From a bacterium (GTDB lineage Bacteria > Planctomycetota > Planctomycetia > Planctomycetales > Planctomycetaceae): 38,912 bases of DNA. The translations under genes and the position numbers were made by a program. The notes below the pieces were generated by a model, which saw only the letters and a list, made by a program, of their open reading frames with translations, did no database searches and had not been told where the DNA came from. Numbering within the stretch: the first letter of the stretch is position 1; each line of letters begins with the position of its first letter. The stretch spans positions 1-38,912 of the forward strand of contig WGMU01000172.1 of assembly GCA_016124895.1 (NCBI GenBank), written 5' to 3'. Positions 1 to 7,927 of this stretch are shown here, piece by piece.

Positions 1-136
1 CTGATCCGGAGCCCACTTGCGAAACGTCTTACCCATCCCTGATCACCTGCCTGAGAGAAAGCGAATCCCGACAGACCCCTTCATCGCAGATATCGACCAC
101 GATTTCCAGGTCAGCTTGGGATTCTCGGACAGACTC

Positions 137-1447
137 CTAGATGGAATCACGCTTCTGAGAGTTACATCCACGACAGAGCAACTGCAGATTGTCGACCGAC
201 GTCGCGCCGCCCTTTGAATGCGGGATTATGTGGTCGAATTCGAGATACTCCGTTGCCCCACAGATCACGCACTGACCGTTGTCCCGATACCAGACTTCAC
301 TTCTGACCTCCGTGGGGATGTACCGAGAGTCACGCTGACGGTTTCCTTCAAGCCCTTTTGCCTTGCGGACAAGGAAGCGAATCGCTTCCTGTAATTCGAT
401 CAGCAAGCCGGGGTCATTGTTTTTGGGGCGATAGACTCCGCCGCCTGATCCACGAGCAACCTTGACTGTCAGTTTCGAGTGTTTCTGAATCTGAAAGTTC
501 ACTTCGAGCAGATTGCGATAGCGAATCTCGTGTGACCGCCGAAGTCCAACAAACCGCATCCGCATGCTTCCAATGTAGAGCGTCCCGGTCTGCCGGTTCA
601 CTTTCCCGCCCGCCTGAGTCTCCAGAGTGATCGGAACGGCGTAGTGCAGCGTTTCACCTGGTTCGAGGATCAACTGATCAGATTTCAAAACAGGCAGGTC
701 ACCCGATCTGATGGCGAAAATTCGCTCGTACAGATCGAGGTCCATGAGACACGGTTTCAGCAGATCACCGGCATTGATGTATTCTGCAACTGCACAGATA
801 TGGTCGCGGTCCTCTGGTCGGATTTCTCCGCGCGCCTTTATGGATGCGAGAGCAGTGGCGAGGATCTCGCGTTTGTTCGGAACTGAGATCGAGTTTAGTT
901 GCCTTGATGTCAGACCAAACCGACGAGCGGTCGAGGCGAGGGTGCTCATCTCGTCGTCACTAAGCACGCCGTCTCGCAGGGCATCGGATAACTGAAACGA
1001 GTAGAATGCGAGCGCCTGATCAGCGATTGCCTTTCTGATGTCTCGCTTCTTCAGCCGAAATAAACGCTGCAGCTCGTCAAGGCCCGATAGTTCGTCGGTC
1101 GTGAGTTCGCCGTCCGCAACAGCATCTCGAAACTGACGCTTGTAGATCGTCAAGCCGACTCGATAAGCCAACCGAATGACGACTTCATCGCTGAGTTCAA
1201 GGACTCGCTGAAGCCCATCGAGGTATCGCTGCTCAGCCGCGCTGACGTGGGAGTCTTTGGCGAATCTATAGTAGACCTCGGCATAAATTGACGACGTTGC
1301 CGCAGCAAGTTCCTGTCCTGTAAATGAAGCATCGTGCAGCACAGTGGTCAGAAAGCCCTCTGGAACCTTCTCCAAGTCCGAATATTCGCGCAGAGACAGC
1401 CAAAGCCTCTGTTGCAAATCTGATCCTCTGGAAACCACATCAGACAT
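137..1447 (-). CDS. TerB-like helical protein with C-terminal HNH nuclease domain
   Basis: 436 residues. The N-terminal half is helical and acidic, with repeated segments of the type DGELTTDELSGL and DGVLSDDEMSTL (about residues 110-180) that resemble TerB/tellurite-resistance-like domains. A middle segment (about 255-370) is beta-rich. The C-terminus is a clear HNH module: Cys393 and Cys396, the FDHIIPHSKGG motif with His406 and His410, Asn420, then Cys425 and Cys428, i.e. two zinc-binding Cys pairs framing a beta-beta-alpha metal nuclease core. HNH domains of this kind cut DNA. The TerB-like part suggests a stress or phage-defence context, but that is inference. The gene stands alone, with no methylase or helicase beside it. 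The upstream Shine-Dalgarno sequence is weak, so the start is less certain than the frame. Confidence 0.82.
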   Translation of the reverse strand: MSDVVSRGSDLQQRLWLSLREYSDLEKVPEGFLTTVLHDASFTGQELAAATSSIYAEVYYRFAKDSHVSAAEQRYLDGLQRVLELSDEVVIRLAYRVGLTIYKRQFRDAVADGELTTDELSGLDELQRLFRLKKRDIRKAIADQALAFYSFQLSDALRDGVLSDDEMSTLASTARRFGLTSRQLNSISVPNKREILATALASIKARGEIRPEDRDHICAVAEYINAGDLLKPCLMDLDLYERIFAIRSGDLPVLKSDQLILEPGETLHYAVPITLETQAGGKVNRQTGTLYIGSMRMRFVGLRRSHEIRYRNLLEVNFQIQKHSKLTVKVARGSGGGVYRPKNNDPGLLIELQEAIRFLVRKAKGLEGNRQRDSRYIPTEVRSEVWYRDNGQCVICGATEYLEFDHIIPHSKGGATSVDNLQLLCRGCNSQKRDSI

Positions 1448-1623
1448 TGACGACGTCCGCCCCTAAATCTTTTGGTGCCAATCCCGAGCAGACTGTACAG
1501 CCGCTTGCAGGCCACCGAAACCAAACGCAGGGCGACAAGACGCTCCACCATGTGCCCTGATGGCAGAGGCGACGTGACAGGCAGCAAGGGCGTCGATGGT
1601 GTCGCTTCCTGTGCCGGCGGCAC

Positions 1624-1641
1624 CCGACCGCAAGCGGTCGG
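1624..1641. repeat. Short perfect hairpin (REP-like)
   Basis: Perfect 8-base arms, CCGACCGC at 1624-1631 and GCGGTCGG at 1634-1641, separated by AA. It lies in the gene-free interval downstream of the SEC-C gene. Confidence 0.6.
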
Positions 1642-1769
1642 CCCACCCTGTGGAGTGACAGGATGCCGCGACTTACGATGGCGCCGGATGCGCTGGAAGT
1701 CACCTGTGCCACTCGGGCGGTTGAAGGCAACTCCCAACGAGGCTGACGGCCATGTGTTGGCAGCCAGGT

Positions 1770-1838
1770 TGTAGAACGGAATTCATTCCGTTCCGTGTGA
1801 AGGCGACGGCGGACAAACGGAATGAATTCCGTTCTACA
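1770..1838. repeat. 23-bp perfect inverted repeat (MITE/REP-like)
   Basis: The left arm 1770-1792 begins TGTAGAACGGAATTC and the right arm 1816-1838 ends GAATTCCGTTCTACA. The arms are perfect reverse complements around a 23-base spacer. Each arm contains the nearly self-palindromic core GGAATTCATTCC or its complement. No ORF of note lies inside. Confidence 0.85.
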
Positions 1839-1839
1839 G

Positions 1840-1966
1840 CGTAGGGTGCGTGGAGCGATCAGAACCAAGCGGTGCGTTACGCGAGCAGGCGTTTGCCATC
1901 GCAGCCCGCGGGGTTCGTCAGCGCAACGCACCAAACCCAAGCCGAGCCCGCTCCACGCACCCTACG
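1840..1966. repeat. 18-bp inverted repeat with nested inner inverted repeat
   Basis: The outer arms at 1840-1857 (CGTAGGGTGCGTGGAGCG) and 1949-1966 are perfect complements. Inside them GGTGCGTT (1871-1878) pairs with AACGCACC (1925-1932). The GTAGGGTGCGT...ACGCACCCTAC pattern resembles a repeat type common in bacterial intergenic regions (recalled, not searched). It starts two bases after the preceding inverted repeat ends, so the two elements are in tandem. Confidence 0.8.
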
Positions 1967-2023
1967 ACGACTGGCTGGAAGCGGATTGCTGTTGCCGCGG
2001 TAAAACGGACCTGCAGCGTCAGT

Positions 2024-3349
2024 CTATCGGGCGCAGCACTTCTTGAACTTCCGACCGCTGCCGCAGGGGCACGGATCATTGCGGCCCACCTTGCGATCTG
2101 AATTCCGGATCGGCTGCGTTATGGTGGCCACTTCCGTCCGCGATCGCTGCTCTTCGTCGGCGCCAGAAGGAACCAGTTCGAAGGCGGGCTCGCGGTCTTC
2201 AACGGTGCGCGCGCGCCTCGCCCCAGGCAGCCCCAGTAGCGGCCCCCACAGGCGATCGAGCGCCGCAGAGCGTTCCTGTCGTTCCTGCGCAAGGTCACGA
2301 CTCCAGTCGTCAGCTTCCGGTACCTCGATGTCGAGAATTCGGCCCACGAGAAGTACATCATCGCGCAGGTCGGCGCAGAAGCGATCCGTTTTCGCGTCGC
2401 GAATCAACTCCCGAACGATGGGCAGCCCGCGTGCGGAAAACAGCTCGCACAGCCCCAGACCAAGCCACGCCAGGATCGCAGAATCCTCTTCGTCGGAAAT
2501 CAATTCGAGCAGCGCGTCTTCAGACTGCTGACAGGGGATCCGGGAAAACACATTGCTGGCGTAGTTGCGGAAGTCCCACGTCGATCCGGACCACTGCTCA
2601 CAGATCAGCTTCACAGCCGACGGATCAGCAATCTGTGCCAGCGAATCGGCAGCCCGCTCCAGCACGTAATCTCCGTCGAGGTGAAGAATCCTCACGAGTT
2701 CCGGAACAGCCTCCTTCATCCGCCGGCGCCCGGCCAGTTTGACGGCGGCAATCGCTTCCCATGTCTCGACACATTCCGGGTCGTCCTGCAGGCTGCTCAA
2801 CAGTTCCAGCAGCGTTTCTGACGAAGGAAACTGATGCTCGGCCAGACAGTCGAGCAGATCCGTCAGCAGTGGATGATCCATGTCATTCGCGTAGCGGCCG
2901 GTTTCATCGGTCTCTCGACAGAGGCACTCCAGTTCGTCCCACAGGTCTTCTGCCGAACGACGAGCATACTCGACGCGACGTTCAACCCGCTGCACGACCT
3001 CGTCGGTCGCCAGGGACTCCGGAAGCGACCGGAAATCAATCGTCGCCTGCACATCCGGCGAAGCATTGATCAGCGCCCGCTGGAGATGAAACACTTCGTT
3101 GGAGTCACACGTCGCATCTCCTGCCGCGAAGAGAGCCCGCAGTCCGGCCGCGTCGATCTTCAACGACGTCAGCCGAAACAGGCCATCATCGACACACGGC
3201 TCTCCACCGCGATTCTCCCAGGCTCTCAGGATCAGTGGAACGAGTTCCGGACCCTGACTGAAGGATTTCTCAAAATACCGAATCGCTGTACCTCGTATGG
3301 CCAGATCAGGCGAAACCAGTAGCTCCTTGACTTCGTTCGGGAACAGCAT
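2024..3349 (-). CDS. HEAT-like protein with C-terminal SEC-C zinc motif
   Basis: 441 residues from the chosen start. The ATG at 3347-3349 is preceded by AGGAGG at a good distance, whereas the longer reading from 3394 is not. The body is alpha-helical and acidic with HEAT/PBS-like stretches (for example the segment around RILHLDGDYVLERAADSLAQIADPS split over about residues 220-250). The last 19 residues are a canonical SEC-C motif, RNDPCPCGSGRKFKKCC, which binds zinc in SecA and in many unrelated bacterial proteins, where it mediates protein or ribosome contacts. No enzyme domain is visible. Function is unknown; an adaptor or scaffold role is an inference from the repeats. Confidence 0.85.
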   Translation of the reverse strand: MLFPNEVKELLVSPDLAIRGTAIRYFEKSFSQGPELVPLILRAWENRGGEPCVDDGLFRLTSLKIDAAGLRALFAAGDATCDSNEVFHLQRALINASPDVQATIDFRSLPESLATDEVVQRVERRVEYARRSAEDLWDELECLCRETDETGRYANDMDHPLLTDLLDCLAEHQFPSSETLLELLSSLQDDPECVETWEAIAAVKLAGRRRMKEAVPELVRILHLDGDYVLERAADSLAQIADPSAVKLICEQWSGSTWDFRNYASNVFSRIPCQQSEDALLELISDEEDSAILAWLGLGLCELFSARGLPIVRELIRDAKTDRFCADLRDDVLLVGRILDIEVPEADDWSRDLAQERQERSAALDRLWGPLLGLPGARRARTVEDREPAFELVPSGADEEQRSRTEVATITQPIRNSDRKVGRNDPCPCGSGRKFKKCCAR

Positions 3350-3491
3350 TCCACAGTCCTCCTGACTCTGAGACGGGGAGCGACAGCCGGACATCCGGCT
3401 GACTTCGTGCCGACAGGCTCCGCAATGTGACGCACCAATCGCAATCCCTCAAGCGCTTCGGGAGTTCGGCGGTAATTTCAACGGTATCCTC

Positions 3492-3562
3492 AGGGCCGGT
3501 TCGCCCCGGCCGCCTGAAATCGTGACGCGTCCCGCGTATACCGGCCGGTGGGAACCGGCCCT
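3492..3562. repeat. Imperfect inverted repeat overlapping the bshB1 stop
   Basis: AGGGCCGGTTC at 3492-3502 pairs perfectly with GAACCGGCCCT at 3552-3562. Pairing continues inwards with two mismatches over 19 positions. The right arm covers the bshB1 stop codon (3561-3563), so a bshB1 transcript would end in a strong hairpin. It could serve as a terminator or RNA 3'-end stabiliser, but no U-tract is visible. Confidence 0.75.
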
Positions 3563-4286
3563 ACAGAAATTGTGGCAGCGTCGCCAGGCCGATTTCCTCG
3601 TGGCTGGCGAACGGTTCTCCGTACGGTCGTCCGATGGTCCAGCCCCAGTAGCGGGCGCGGTCGCGGATGTCGTCCAGCAGCGTCGGGTACTCGGTCGAGC
3701 GGCCTTCGGTCACCTGACTCTCAAAGCACTTCACTGCTTCCAGCTTGCGGTCAATTGCGTGGCTGATGTCGAGCACGAAGGCCGGCTTCGGGTGAATCCG
3801 CAGGTGAATGCTCCAGAAGTAGTAAATTTGCGGCGGCCAGAACGCTTCGCCCTCCAGCGGCCACTGCCCGGGCTCGTCCGTCCGCGACAGCTTTGACCAG
3901 AAGCGGGCCGCGTCGACGAGATCGCTCGCGACAACGTGGTCCGGATGAGCGTCTTCCCAGTACGGAGCGAGAATCACTCGCGGTCGCGTCCGGCGAAAGA
4001 CATTCGCCAGAGCCTGCCGGGCTTCCAGCGTGTGCTGCAATTGCCGGTTGGGCAGCCCGAGATTCTCCCGCCAGCTCAGCTCAAGCACTTCCGTAGCCCG
4101 CGCCGTCTCCGCCGCCCGCCGCTCGATGGTGCCGCGCGGAGTCGGCTCGCCGTCAGTCAGTTCGACAACGCCAACCCGCAGCCCCTGCTGTCGGCACGTG
4201 ACGATCGTCCCGCCGACGCTGATCTCCGCGTCGTCCGGGTGCGGAGCAACGACCAGAACATCGAGAGGCAGATTGTCATCGGTCAT
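3561..4286 (-). CDS. bshB1: PIG-L family N-deacetylase, BshB1-type
   Basis: 241 residues, full length for the family. The zinc site is visible as PHPDDAE (His16, Asp18, Asp19) near the N-terminus and HPDH (His114 to His117). The stretches TDGEPTPRGT and RENLGLPNR match the BshB1 subgroup, which deacetylates GlcNAc-malate in bacillithiol synthesis. Other PIG-L enzymes act on mycothiol precursors or small glycoconjugates, so the exact substrate is inferred. AAGGA lies about ten bases before the ATG. Divergent from the esterase gene at 4503. No bshA or bshC lies in the window. The start lies in a short run of GGTCA(T) near-repeats. Confidence 0.8.
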   Translation of the reverse strand: MTDDNLPLDVLVVAPHPDDAEISVGGTIVTCRQQGLRVGVVELTDGEPTPRGTIERRAAETARATEVLELSWRENLGLPNRQLQHTLEARQALANVFRRTRPRVILAPYWEDAHPDHVVASDLVDAARFWSKLSRTDEPGQWPLEGEAFWPPQIYYFWSIHLRIHPKPAFVLDISHAIDRKLEAVKCFESQVTEGRSTEYPTLLDDIRDRARYWGWTIGRPYGEPFASHEEIGLATLPQFL

Positions 4287-4337
4287 TGGTCACTGGTCCT
4301 TGGGATTCAGGCAGATACCTCACATCGTTTAACGCCC

Positions 4338-4369
4338 AGGCGGGCGATCGTCTATCCTTCCGCCCGCCT
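4338..4369. repeat. 9-bp inverted repeat in divergent promoter region
   Basis: AGGCGGGCG at 4338-4346 pairs with CGCCCGCCT at 4361-4369. It lies between divergent bshB1 and the esterase gene, so it may be a regulatory site or another REP-like hairpin. Confidence 0.45.
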
Positions 4370-4502
4370 CGTCCGACGGCGATGCCCCGGAACATTTCAC
4401 CTCTGCCGCGTGCGGGAGCGGGTCGCGGTCTCAGCCGCGGGAGAGGGCAGCCCGAAGCCGGCTCGTCAACCCGGCCAGTCTCCACAGCAAAGGTCACTCA
4501 CC

Positions 4503-5621
4503 ATGACTCGACTTCTGTCGCTCACAACTCTCGCTCTACTCACACTCACGGTCTCAACTTCTAAACGGAGCATCGCCGCCGAGCCACTCAAGCCAACCCG
4601 CTCAGCCGACGGGATCGACTGGTTCGACATTCGAGGGCTCGGCGTCGAAGGTCAGGGCTGGTCGGACGTCAAAGCACCGTTCGATCGCCTGCCGACGCGA
4701 GCGGAAAAATCGGTCCGCGGCGCCGTCTGGAGCCTCAGCCGCCATTCGGCCGGCATGGCGGTCCGCTTTGTGACCGACGCGACGAACATCCATGCTCACT
4801 GGAAACTGACGTCCGCATCGCTAGCGATGCCGCACATGCCGGCGACGGGCGTCAGCGGGCTCGACCTGTACGTCAAGAATGAAGGCCGCTGGCGCTGGAT
4901 CGCGAACGGTCGGCCGACGCAGCAGGAAAACAACATCCGTATTCTCACCGGCATCCCCGAGGGCACTCGCGAGTACCTGCTCTACCTTCCCTTATATAAT
5001 GGGGTCGAACTCGTCGAAGTCGGCGTGCCGGAGGGCAACAGTGTATCGGTCGCTCCGCCGCGAGCGTCCGGCCGCAAGCCGATCGTCTTCTACGGAACGT
5101 CGATCACGCACGGAGCCTGCGCGTCGCGACCGGGCATGGTTCACACCGCGATCCTCGGCCGCTGGCTCGACGCCCCGGTCATCAACCTCGGCTTCTCCGG
5201 CAACGGGCGGATGGAAGCTGAAGTCGCCGAGCTGATGGCGGAACTCGACGTCTCGATGTTTGTGATCGACTGCCTGCCGAACATCGGCGCCGCCGAAGTC
5301 ACGGAGCGCACCGAACCGCTGGTCACGATCCTCCGCGAGAAACACCCGGCAACGCCGATCGTGCTCGTCGAGGACCGCAGCTACGGCGATTCGTTTCTCG
5401 TCACGTCAAAACGAGAACGCAACGTGACCAGCCGAATCGCACTCAAAGAAGCCTACGACCGACTGATCGCTGGCGGTGACAAAAACCTCTACTACATCGA
5501 AGGCGAACACCTGCTCGGCGACGACGACGAGGGTACCGTCGACACCAGCCACCCGAACGACCTGGGTTTCATGCGTCAGGCTGAAGCGTTCCGCCAAGTG
5601 ATTGAGCCGCTGCTGAAGTAG
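4503..5621 (+). CDS. Secreted SGNH/GDSL esterase with GxDLY N-terminal domain
   Basis: 372 residues from the ATG at 4503, chosen because it opens a signal peptide (MTRLLSLTTLALLTLTVSTS, cleavage likely near AAEP). The reading frame extends much further upstream, but that part overlaps bshB1 and has no domain. The N-terminal beta-sandwich carries GLDLY, the signature of the GxDLY domain found fused to SGNH hydrolases. The catalytic domain has block I YGTSITHG with nucleophile Ser200, block II NLGFSGNG, and block V DTSHP with Asp347 and His350. The family removes acyl groups from carbohydrates or other small esters; the substrate here is unknown. A degenerate copy of the 3' end of this gene lies at 5857-5892. 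Confidence 0.85.
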   Translation: MTRLLSLTTLALLTLTVSTSKRSIAAEPLKPTRSADGIDWFDIRGLGVEGQGWSDVKAPFDRLPTRAEKSVRGAVWSLSRHSAGMAVRFVTDATNIHAHWKLTSASLAMPHMPATGVSGLDLYVKNEGRWRWIANGRPTQQENNIRILTGIPEGTREYLLYLPLYNGVELVEVGVPEGNSVSVAPPRASGRKPIVFYGTSITHGACASRPGMVHTAILGRWLDAPVINLGFSGNGRMEAEVAELMAELDVSMFVIDCLPNIGAAEVTERTEPLVTILREKHPATPIVLVEDRSYGDSFLVTSKRERNVTSRIALKEAYDRLIAGGDKNLYYIEGEHLLGDDDEGTVDTSHPNDLGFMRQAEAFRQVIEPLLK

Positions 5622-5775
5622 GTTGTTGGACAGTCAGCAGCGCAAAGACGCCGAGACGCGAAGAATCACAGCGCGGCGGAGCCGCAATTCAGGAATTTGA
5701 GCCACAGATCACCACGGATTCACACAGATGGTTTAAGCAAACGGTGTCGGCCACGAATTTCCCGATTGGTCAGTT

Positions 5776-5854
5776 GGGTGCCACTGCTGGCTTGCCCAGC
5801 AGTGCTCTGAATGCACTCGAATCTACACTGCTGGGCAAGCCAGCAGTGGCACCC
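5776..5854. repeat. 29-bp perfect inverted repeat (MITE/REP-like)
   Basis: The left arm 5776-5804 begins GGGTGCCACTGCTGGC and the right arm 5826-5854 ends CAGCAGTGGCACCC. The arms are perfectly complementary over 29 bases with a 21-base spacer. This is the longest perfect palindrome seen in the window. Confidence 0.88.
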
Positions 5855-5856
5855 CA

Positions 5857-5892
5857 GCGTTCCGCAAGGTGATGGAACCGGTGCTGAAGTAA
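5857..5892 (+). pseudogene. Decayed copy of the 3' end of the upstream esterase gene
   Basis: These 36 bases match 5586-5621, the last 12 codons of the esterase including stop, at about 30 of 36 positions. The gene's end reads AFRQVIEPLLK-stop; this copy reads AFRKVMEPVLK-stop, so most differences are conservative. It immediately follows the 29-bp inverted repeat. It is best explained as the surviving tail of a duplicated paralogous gene whose body was deleted. Confidence 0.7.
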
Positions 5893-5907
5893 TCAGTTCG
5901 CCACTCG

Positions 5908-5975
5908 TTCCCACGCTTCGCGTGGGAATGGAGCCCCGGACGCACCGCGTCCCGGCAATCGACGCGGAGCGTCGA
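5908..5975. repeat. Pair of REP-like hairpins
   Basis: TTCCCACGC (5908-5916) pairs with GCGTGGGAA (5920-5928) across a 3-base loop. TCGACGC (5959-5965) pairs with GCGTCGA (5969-5975) across GGA. Two hairpins about 30 bases apart are typical of bipartite REP units. Confidence 0.7.
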
Positions 5976-6013
5976 CAAACCCGTTCCAACGCAGAGCATC
6001 TGCGACCTCTGCC

Positions 6014-6097
6014 GCCGCTTCGCGGCTCAACACGACGTTACTGACCGTCAACCTCGGGCTCACGCCCGAGGCTACAGCCTGTCGCCGCTTCGCGGCT
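6014..6097. repeat. Hairpin cluster with a duplicated 14-bp palindrome
   Basis: GCCGCTTCGCGGCT occurs at 6014-6027 and again at 6084-6097. Between them CCTCGGGC (6052-6059) pairs with GCCCGAGG (6064-6071) across TCAC. The cluster ends 23 bases before the FAD gene start and so lies in its 5' leader. Confidence 0.65.
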
Positions 6098-6120
6098 AAT
6101 TCTCAAAACCACGCCACCCA

Positions 6121-7722
6121 ATGACCATCCGCGTTTCCAACCTGAAACTCCCCGTCGAGCTGCCCGAGGCGGAACTCGGCGAGCGGCTCGTCGCTGCGCT
6201 GGAACTGAGGGACTCTGACATCTCGAGCTGGCGAATCCTGCGGAAGAGTCTCGACGCCCGTTCGCGTTTCGATCTGCACTTCGTCTACTCGATTGCTGTC
6301 GAAACTCCGCCGGAAGTCGAAGCCTCGCTGCTGAGTCGCAATCTGCCCGGAGTAGAAGTCTGGCAGCCTCCGGTCTTTGATGATCCGCAGCCGGGCAGCA
6401 CGCCACTCAATGACCGGCCTGTCATCGTCGGTTCGGGACCGGCAGGGATCCTCGCGGGGTACTACCTCGCGTTGAAGGGTTTCCGGCCGCTGATCATCGA
6501 ACGCGGCTTCCCGGTCAAAGAGCGAGTTCCCGCGATCCGCCGCTTCGACTCCGGCGGGCCCTTCGAGCCACAGAACAATTACCTGTTCGGCGAAGGTGGA
6601 GCTGGCACGTTCAGCGACGGCAAGCTGACCTGCCGCCTGACTGGCCCGGACGTCGACTGGGTCTTCCAGCAGTTCGCCGAATTCAGCGGCAAGCCACACG
6701 TCGTCTACGAAAACCGTCCGCACCTGGGCAGCAACCGCCTGCCAATGGTCGTCCGCAATTTCCGCCGGCGGATCGAAGCACTCGGCGGCGAGTACCGGTT
6801 CGAGTGCCAGCTCGAAGATCTGGACATCGGCGATGGCCAGGTTCGGGCAGCACTCACGTCGAGCGGTCGGATCGAAACGAGCACCGTGATCCTCGGCATC
6901 GGGCACAGCGCCCGCGACACGTACCAGATGCTGTACGACCTCGGCGTCCCGATGGAACGCAAGGCGTTTCAGCTCGGCCTGCGGATCGAACAGCCGCAGG
7001 ACCAGGTCAACCGCCACAAGTACGGCAAGCCTGAGTACGAACAGATCCTCGGCGCCGCCGACTACACACTGAATGCAAAAGGCTCACGCGACCTCTACAC
7101 GTTCTGCATGTGCGCCGGCGGGCTCGTCATTCCCAGCATCTCCGAGCCCGGCATGTTCTGCACGAACGGCATGAGCAACTCGCGGCACGACACGCCGTTC
7201 GCCAACAGCGGCCTGATGGTGACGATCAACCCCGACGAATTCGGCAGCGAGCACCCGCTGGCTGGTGTCGAACTGCAGCGCCGCTTCGAAGCCGTCGCTT
7301 ATGAACTCGGTCGCGGCGAGTATCTCTGTCCGATCCAGCGCGCGACCGACTTCATCGCGAAGCGCGGCCCGAATCCGGTCGAGCGTCTACCGTCGTCGTA
7401 CCCGCGCGGCACCGTGCCGGGTGACCTGGCGAGCGTCCTGCCGCCGGTCGTCGTCGACGCAATCCGCCGCGGCCTGCCGATCATGGACCAGAAGTGGCGC
7501 GGCGATTTCCTGAAACACGCGACGCTGGTCGGCCCGGAAATGCGAGGCAGCTCGCCCGTCCGCATCGAACGCGACCGCCAGACATTTCAGACACCAGGTT
7601 TCGCCGGCCTGTACCCGGTTGGCGAAGGCGCCGGCTACGCCGGAGGCATCATCACCGCCGCCGTCGACGGCCTGCGAGCCGCCAGAGAACTCGTGAGAAC
7701 GTTCCAGCCAGCAGGTCTCTGA
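6121..7722 (+). CDS. FAD-dependent dehydrogenase of the COG2509 type
   Basis: 533 residues, full length for this group. An N-terminal region of about 95 residues precedes the Rossmann nucleotide-binding motif VGSGPAGILAGYY (Gly104-Gly109), followed by the acidic end of beta-2 at IIERG. Further FAD-contact motifs are NNYLFGEGGAGTFSDGKL (about residues 155-172) and the C-terminal GLYPVGEGAGYAGGI segment, which closes the flavin site. The family is a widely conserved but poorly characterised cytoplasmic flavoprotein; the reaction is not known. No clear Shine-Dalgarno sequence precedes the ATG. The TGA stop lies inside the left arm of the 7719-7886 inverted repeat. Confidence 0.88.
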   Translation: MTIRVSNLKLPVELPEAELGERLVAALELRDSDISSWRILRKSLDARSRFDLHFVYSIAVETPPEVEASLLSRNLPGVEVWQPPVFDDPQPGSTPLNDRPVIVGSGPAGILAGYYLALKGFRPLIIERGFPVKERVPAIRRFDSGGPFEPQNNYLFGEGGAGTFSDGKLTCRLTGPDVDWVFQQFAEFSGKPHVVYENRPHLGSNRLPMVVRNFRRRIEALGGEYRFECQLEDLDIGDGQVRAALTSSGRIETSTVILGIGHSARDTYQMLYDLGVPMERKAFQLGLRIEQPQDQVNRHKYGKPEYEQILGAADYTLNAKGSRDLYTFCMCAGGLVIPSISEPGMFCTNGMSNSRHDTPFANSGLMVTINPDEFGSEHPLAGVELQRRFEAVAYELGRGEYLCPIQRATDFIAKRGPNPVERLPSSYPRGTVPGDLASVLPPVVVDAIRRGLPIMDQKWRGDFLKHATLVGPEMRGSSPVRIERDRQTFQTPGFAGLYPVGEGAGYAGGIITAAVDGLRAARELVRTFQPAGL

Positions 7723-7886
7723 CGCAAAGTCGCAGAGATGCTAAGAATTGCAAAGAAGCTGCTGCAGGAAGTCAGTTTGTATTGAGTGCGTCAAGACAGC
7801 CAGACAGACCACCTCTGCCATCACTTTGTTTCAGAAGTTCCAATCCGTCCTTTGCGAAGCTTTGCGTCTTCGCGCCTTTGCGTCAG
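7719..7886. repeat. CAAAG-type inverted repeat, long arms, overlapping a stop codon
   Basis: CTGACGCAAAG (7719-7729) pairs perfectly with CTTTGCGTCAG (7876-7886). The arms extend imperfectly over about 37 bases (7719-7755 and 7850-7886). Each arm is built from loosely phased 8-9 base units of the type GCAAAGAC/GCGAAG. The same family occurs as a single arm near 5638-5662 and as a pair at 11892-11969. The left arm contains the TGA stop (7720-7722) of the FAD gene. Confidence 0.7.
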
Positions 7887-7927
7887 ATGCTTTGCCCCTA
7901 TCACTTCCTGAACGACCGACGTGCCCT

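Larger units (their letters stand above)
1448..2023. other. Gene-free interval holding three palindromic elements
   Basis: No credible gene was seen in this 576-base gap between two minus-strand genes. ORFs here lack recognisable domains and overlap the repeats. It carries a hairpin at 1624-1641 and two long inverted repeats at 1770-1838 and 1840-1966, listed separately. Confidence 0.6.
5622..6120. other. Gene-free interval packed with repeats
   Basis: 499 bases with no gene. In order it holds one arm of the CAAAG-type repeat (about 5638-5662), a 29-bp inverted repeat (5776-5854), a decayed copy of the preceding gene's 3' end (5857-5892), and hairpins at 5908-5928, 5959-5975, 6014-6027, 6052-6071 and 6084-6097. 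Confidence 0.7.

Noticed and set aside
1440-1940. Minus-strand ORF of 166 codons in the first gene-free interval
   Set aside because: It runs through palindromic repeats, has no domain and no ribosome binding site.
3936-4502. N-terminal extension of the esterase frame back to 3936
   Set aside because: It overlaps bshB1 on the other strand, has no domain, and would bury the signal peptide that starts at 4503.
1770-6097. CRISPR array
   Set aside because: The repeats are inverted pairs of different sequences, not regularly spaced direct repeats with unique spacers, and no cas gene is present.
6103-7017. Minus-strand ORF of 304 codons opposite the FAD gene
   Set aside because: It is a shadow ORF without motifs, common in GC-rich DNA.
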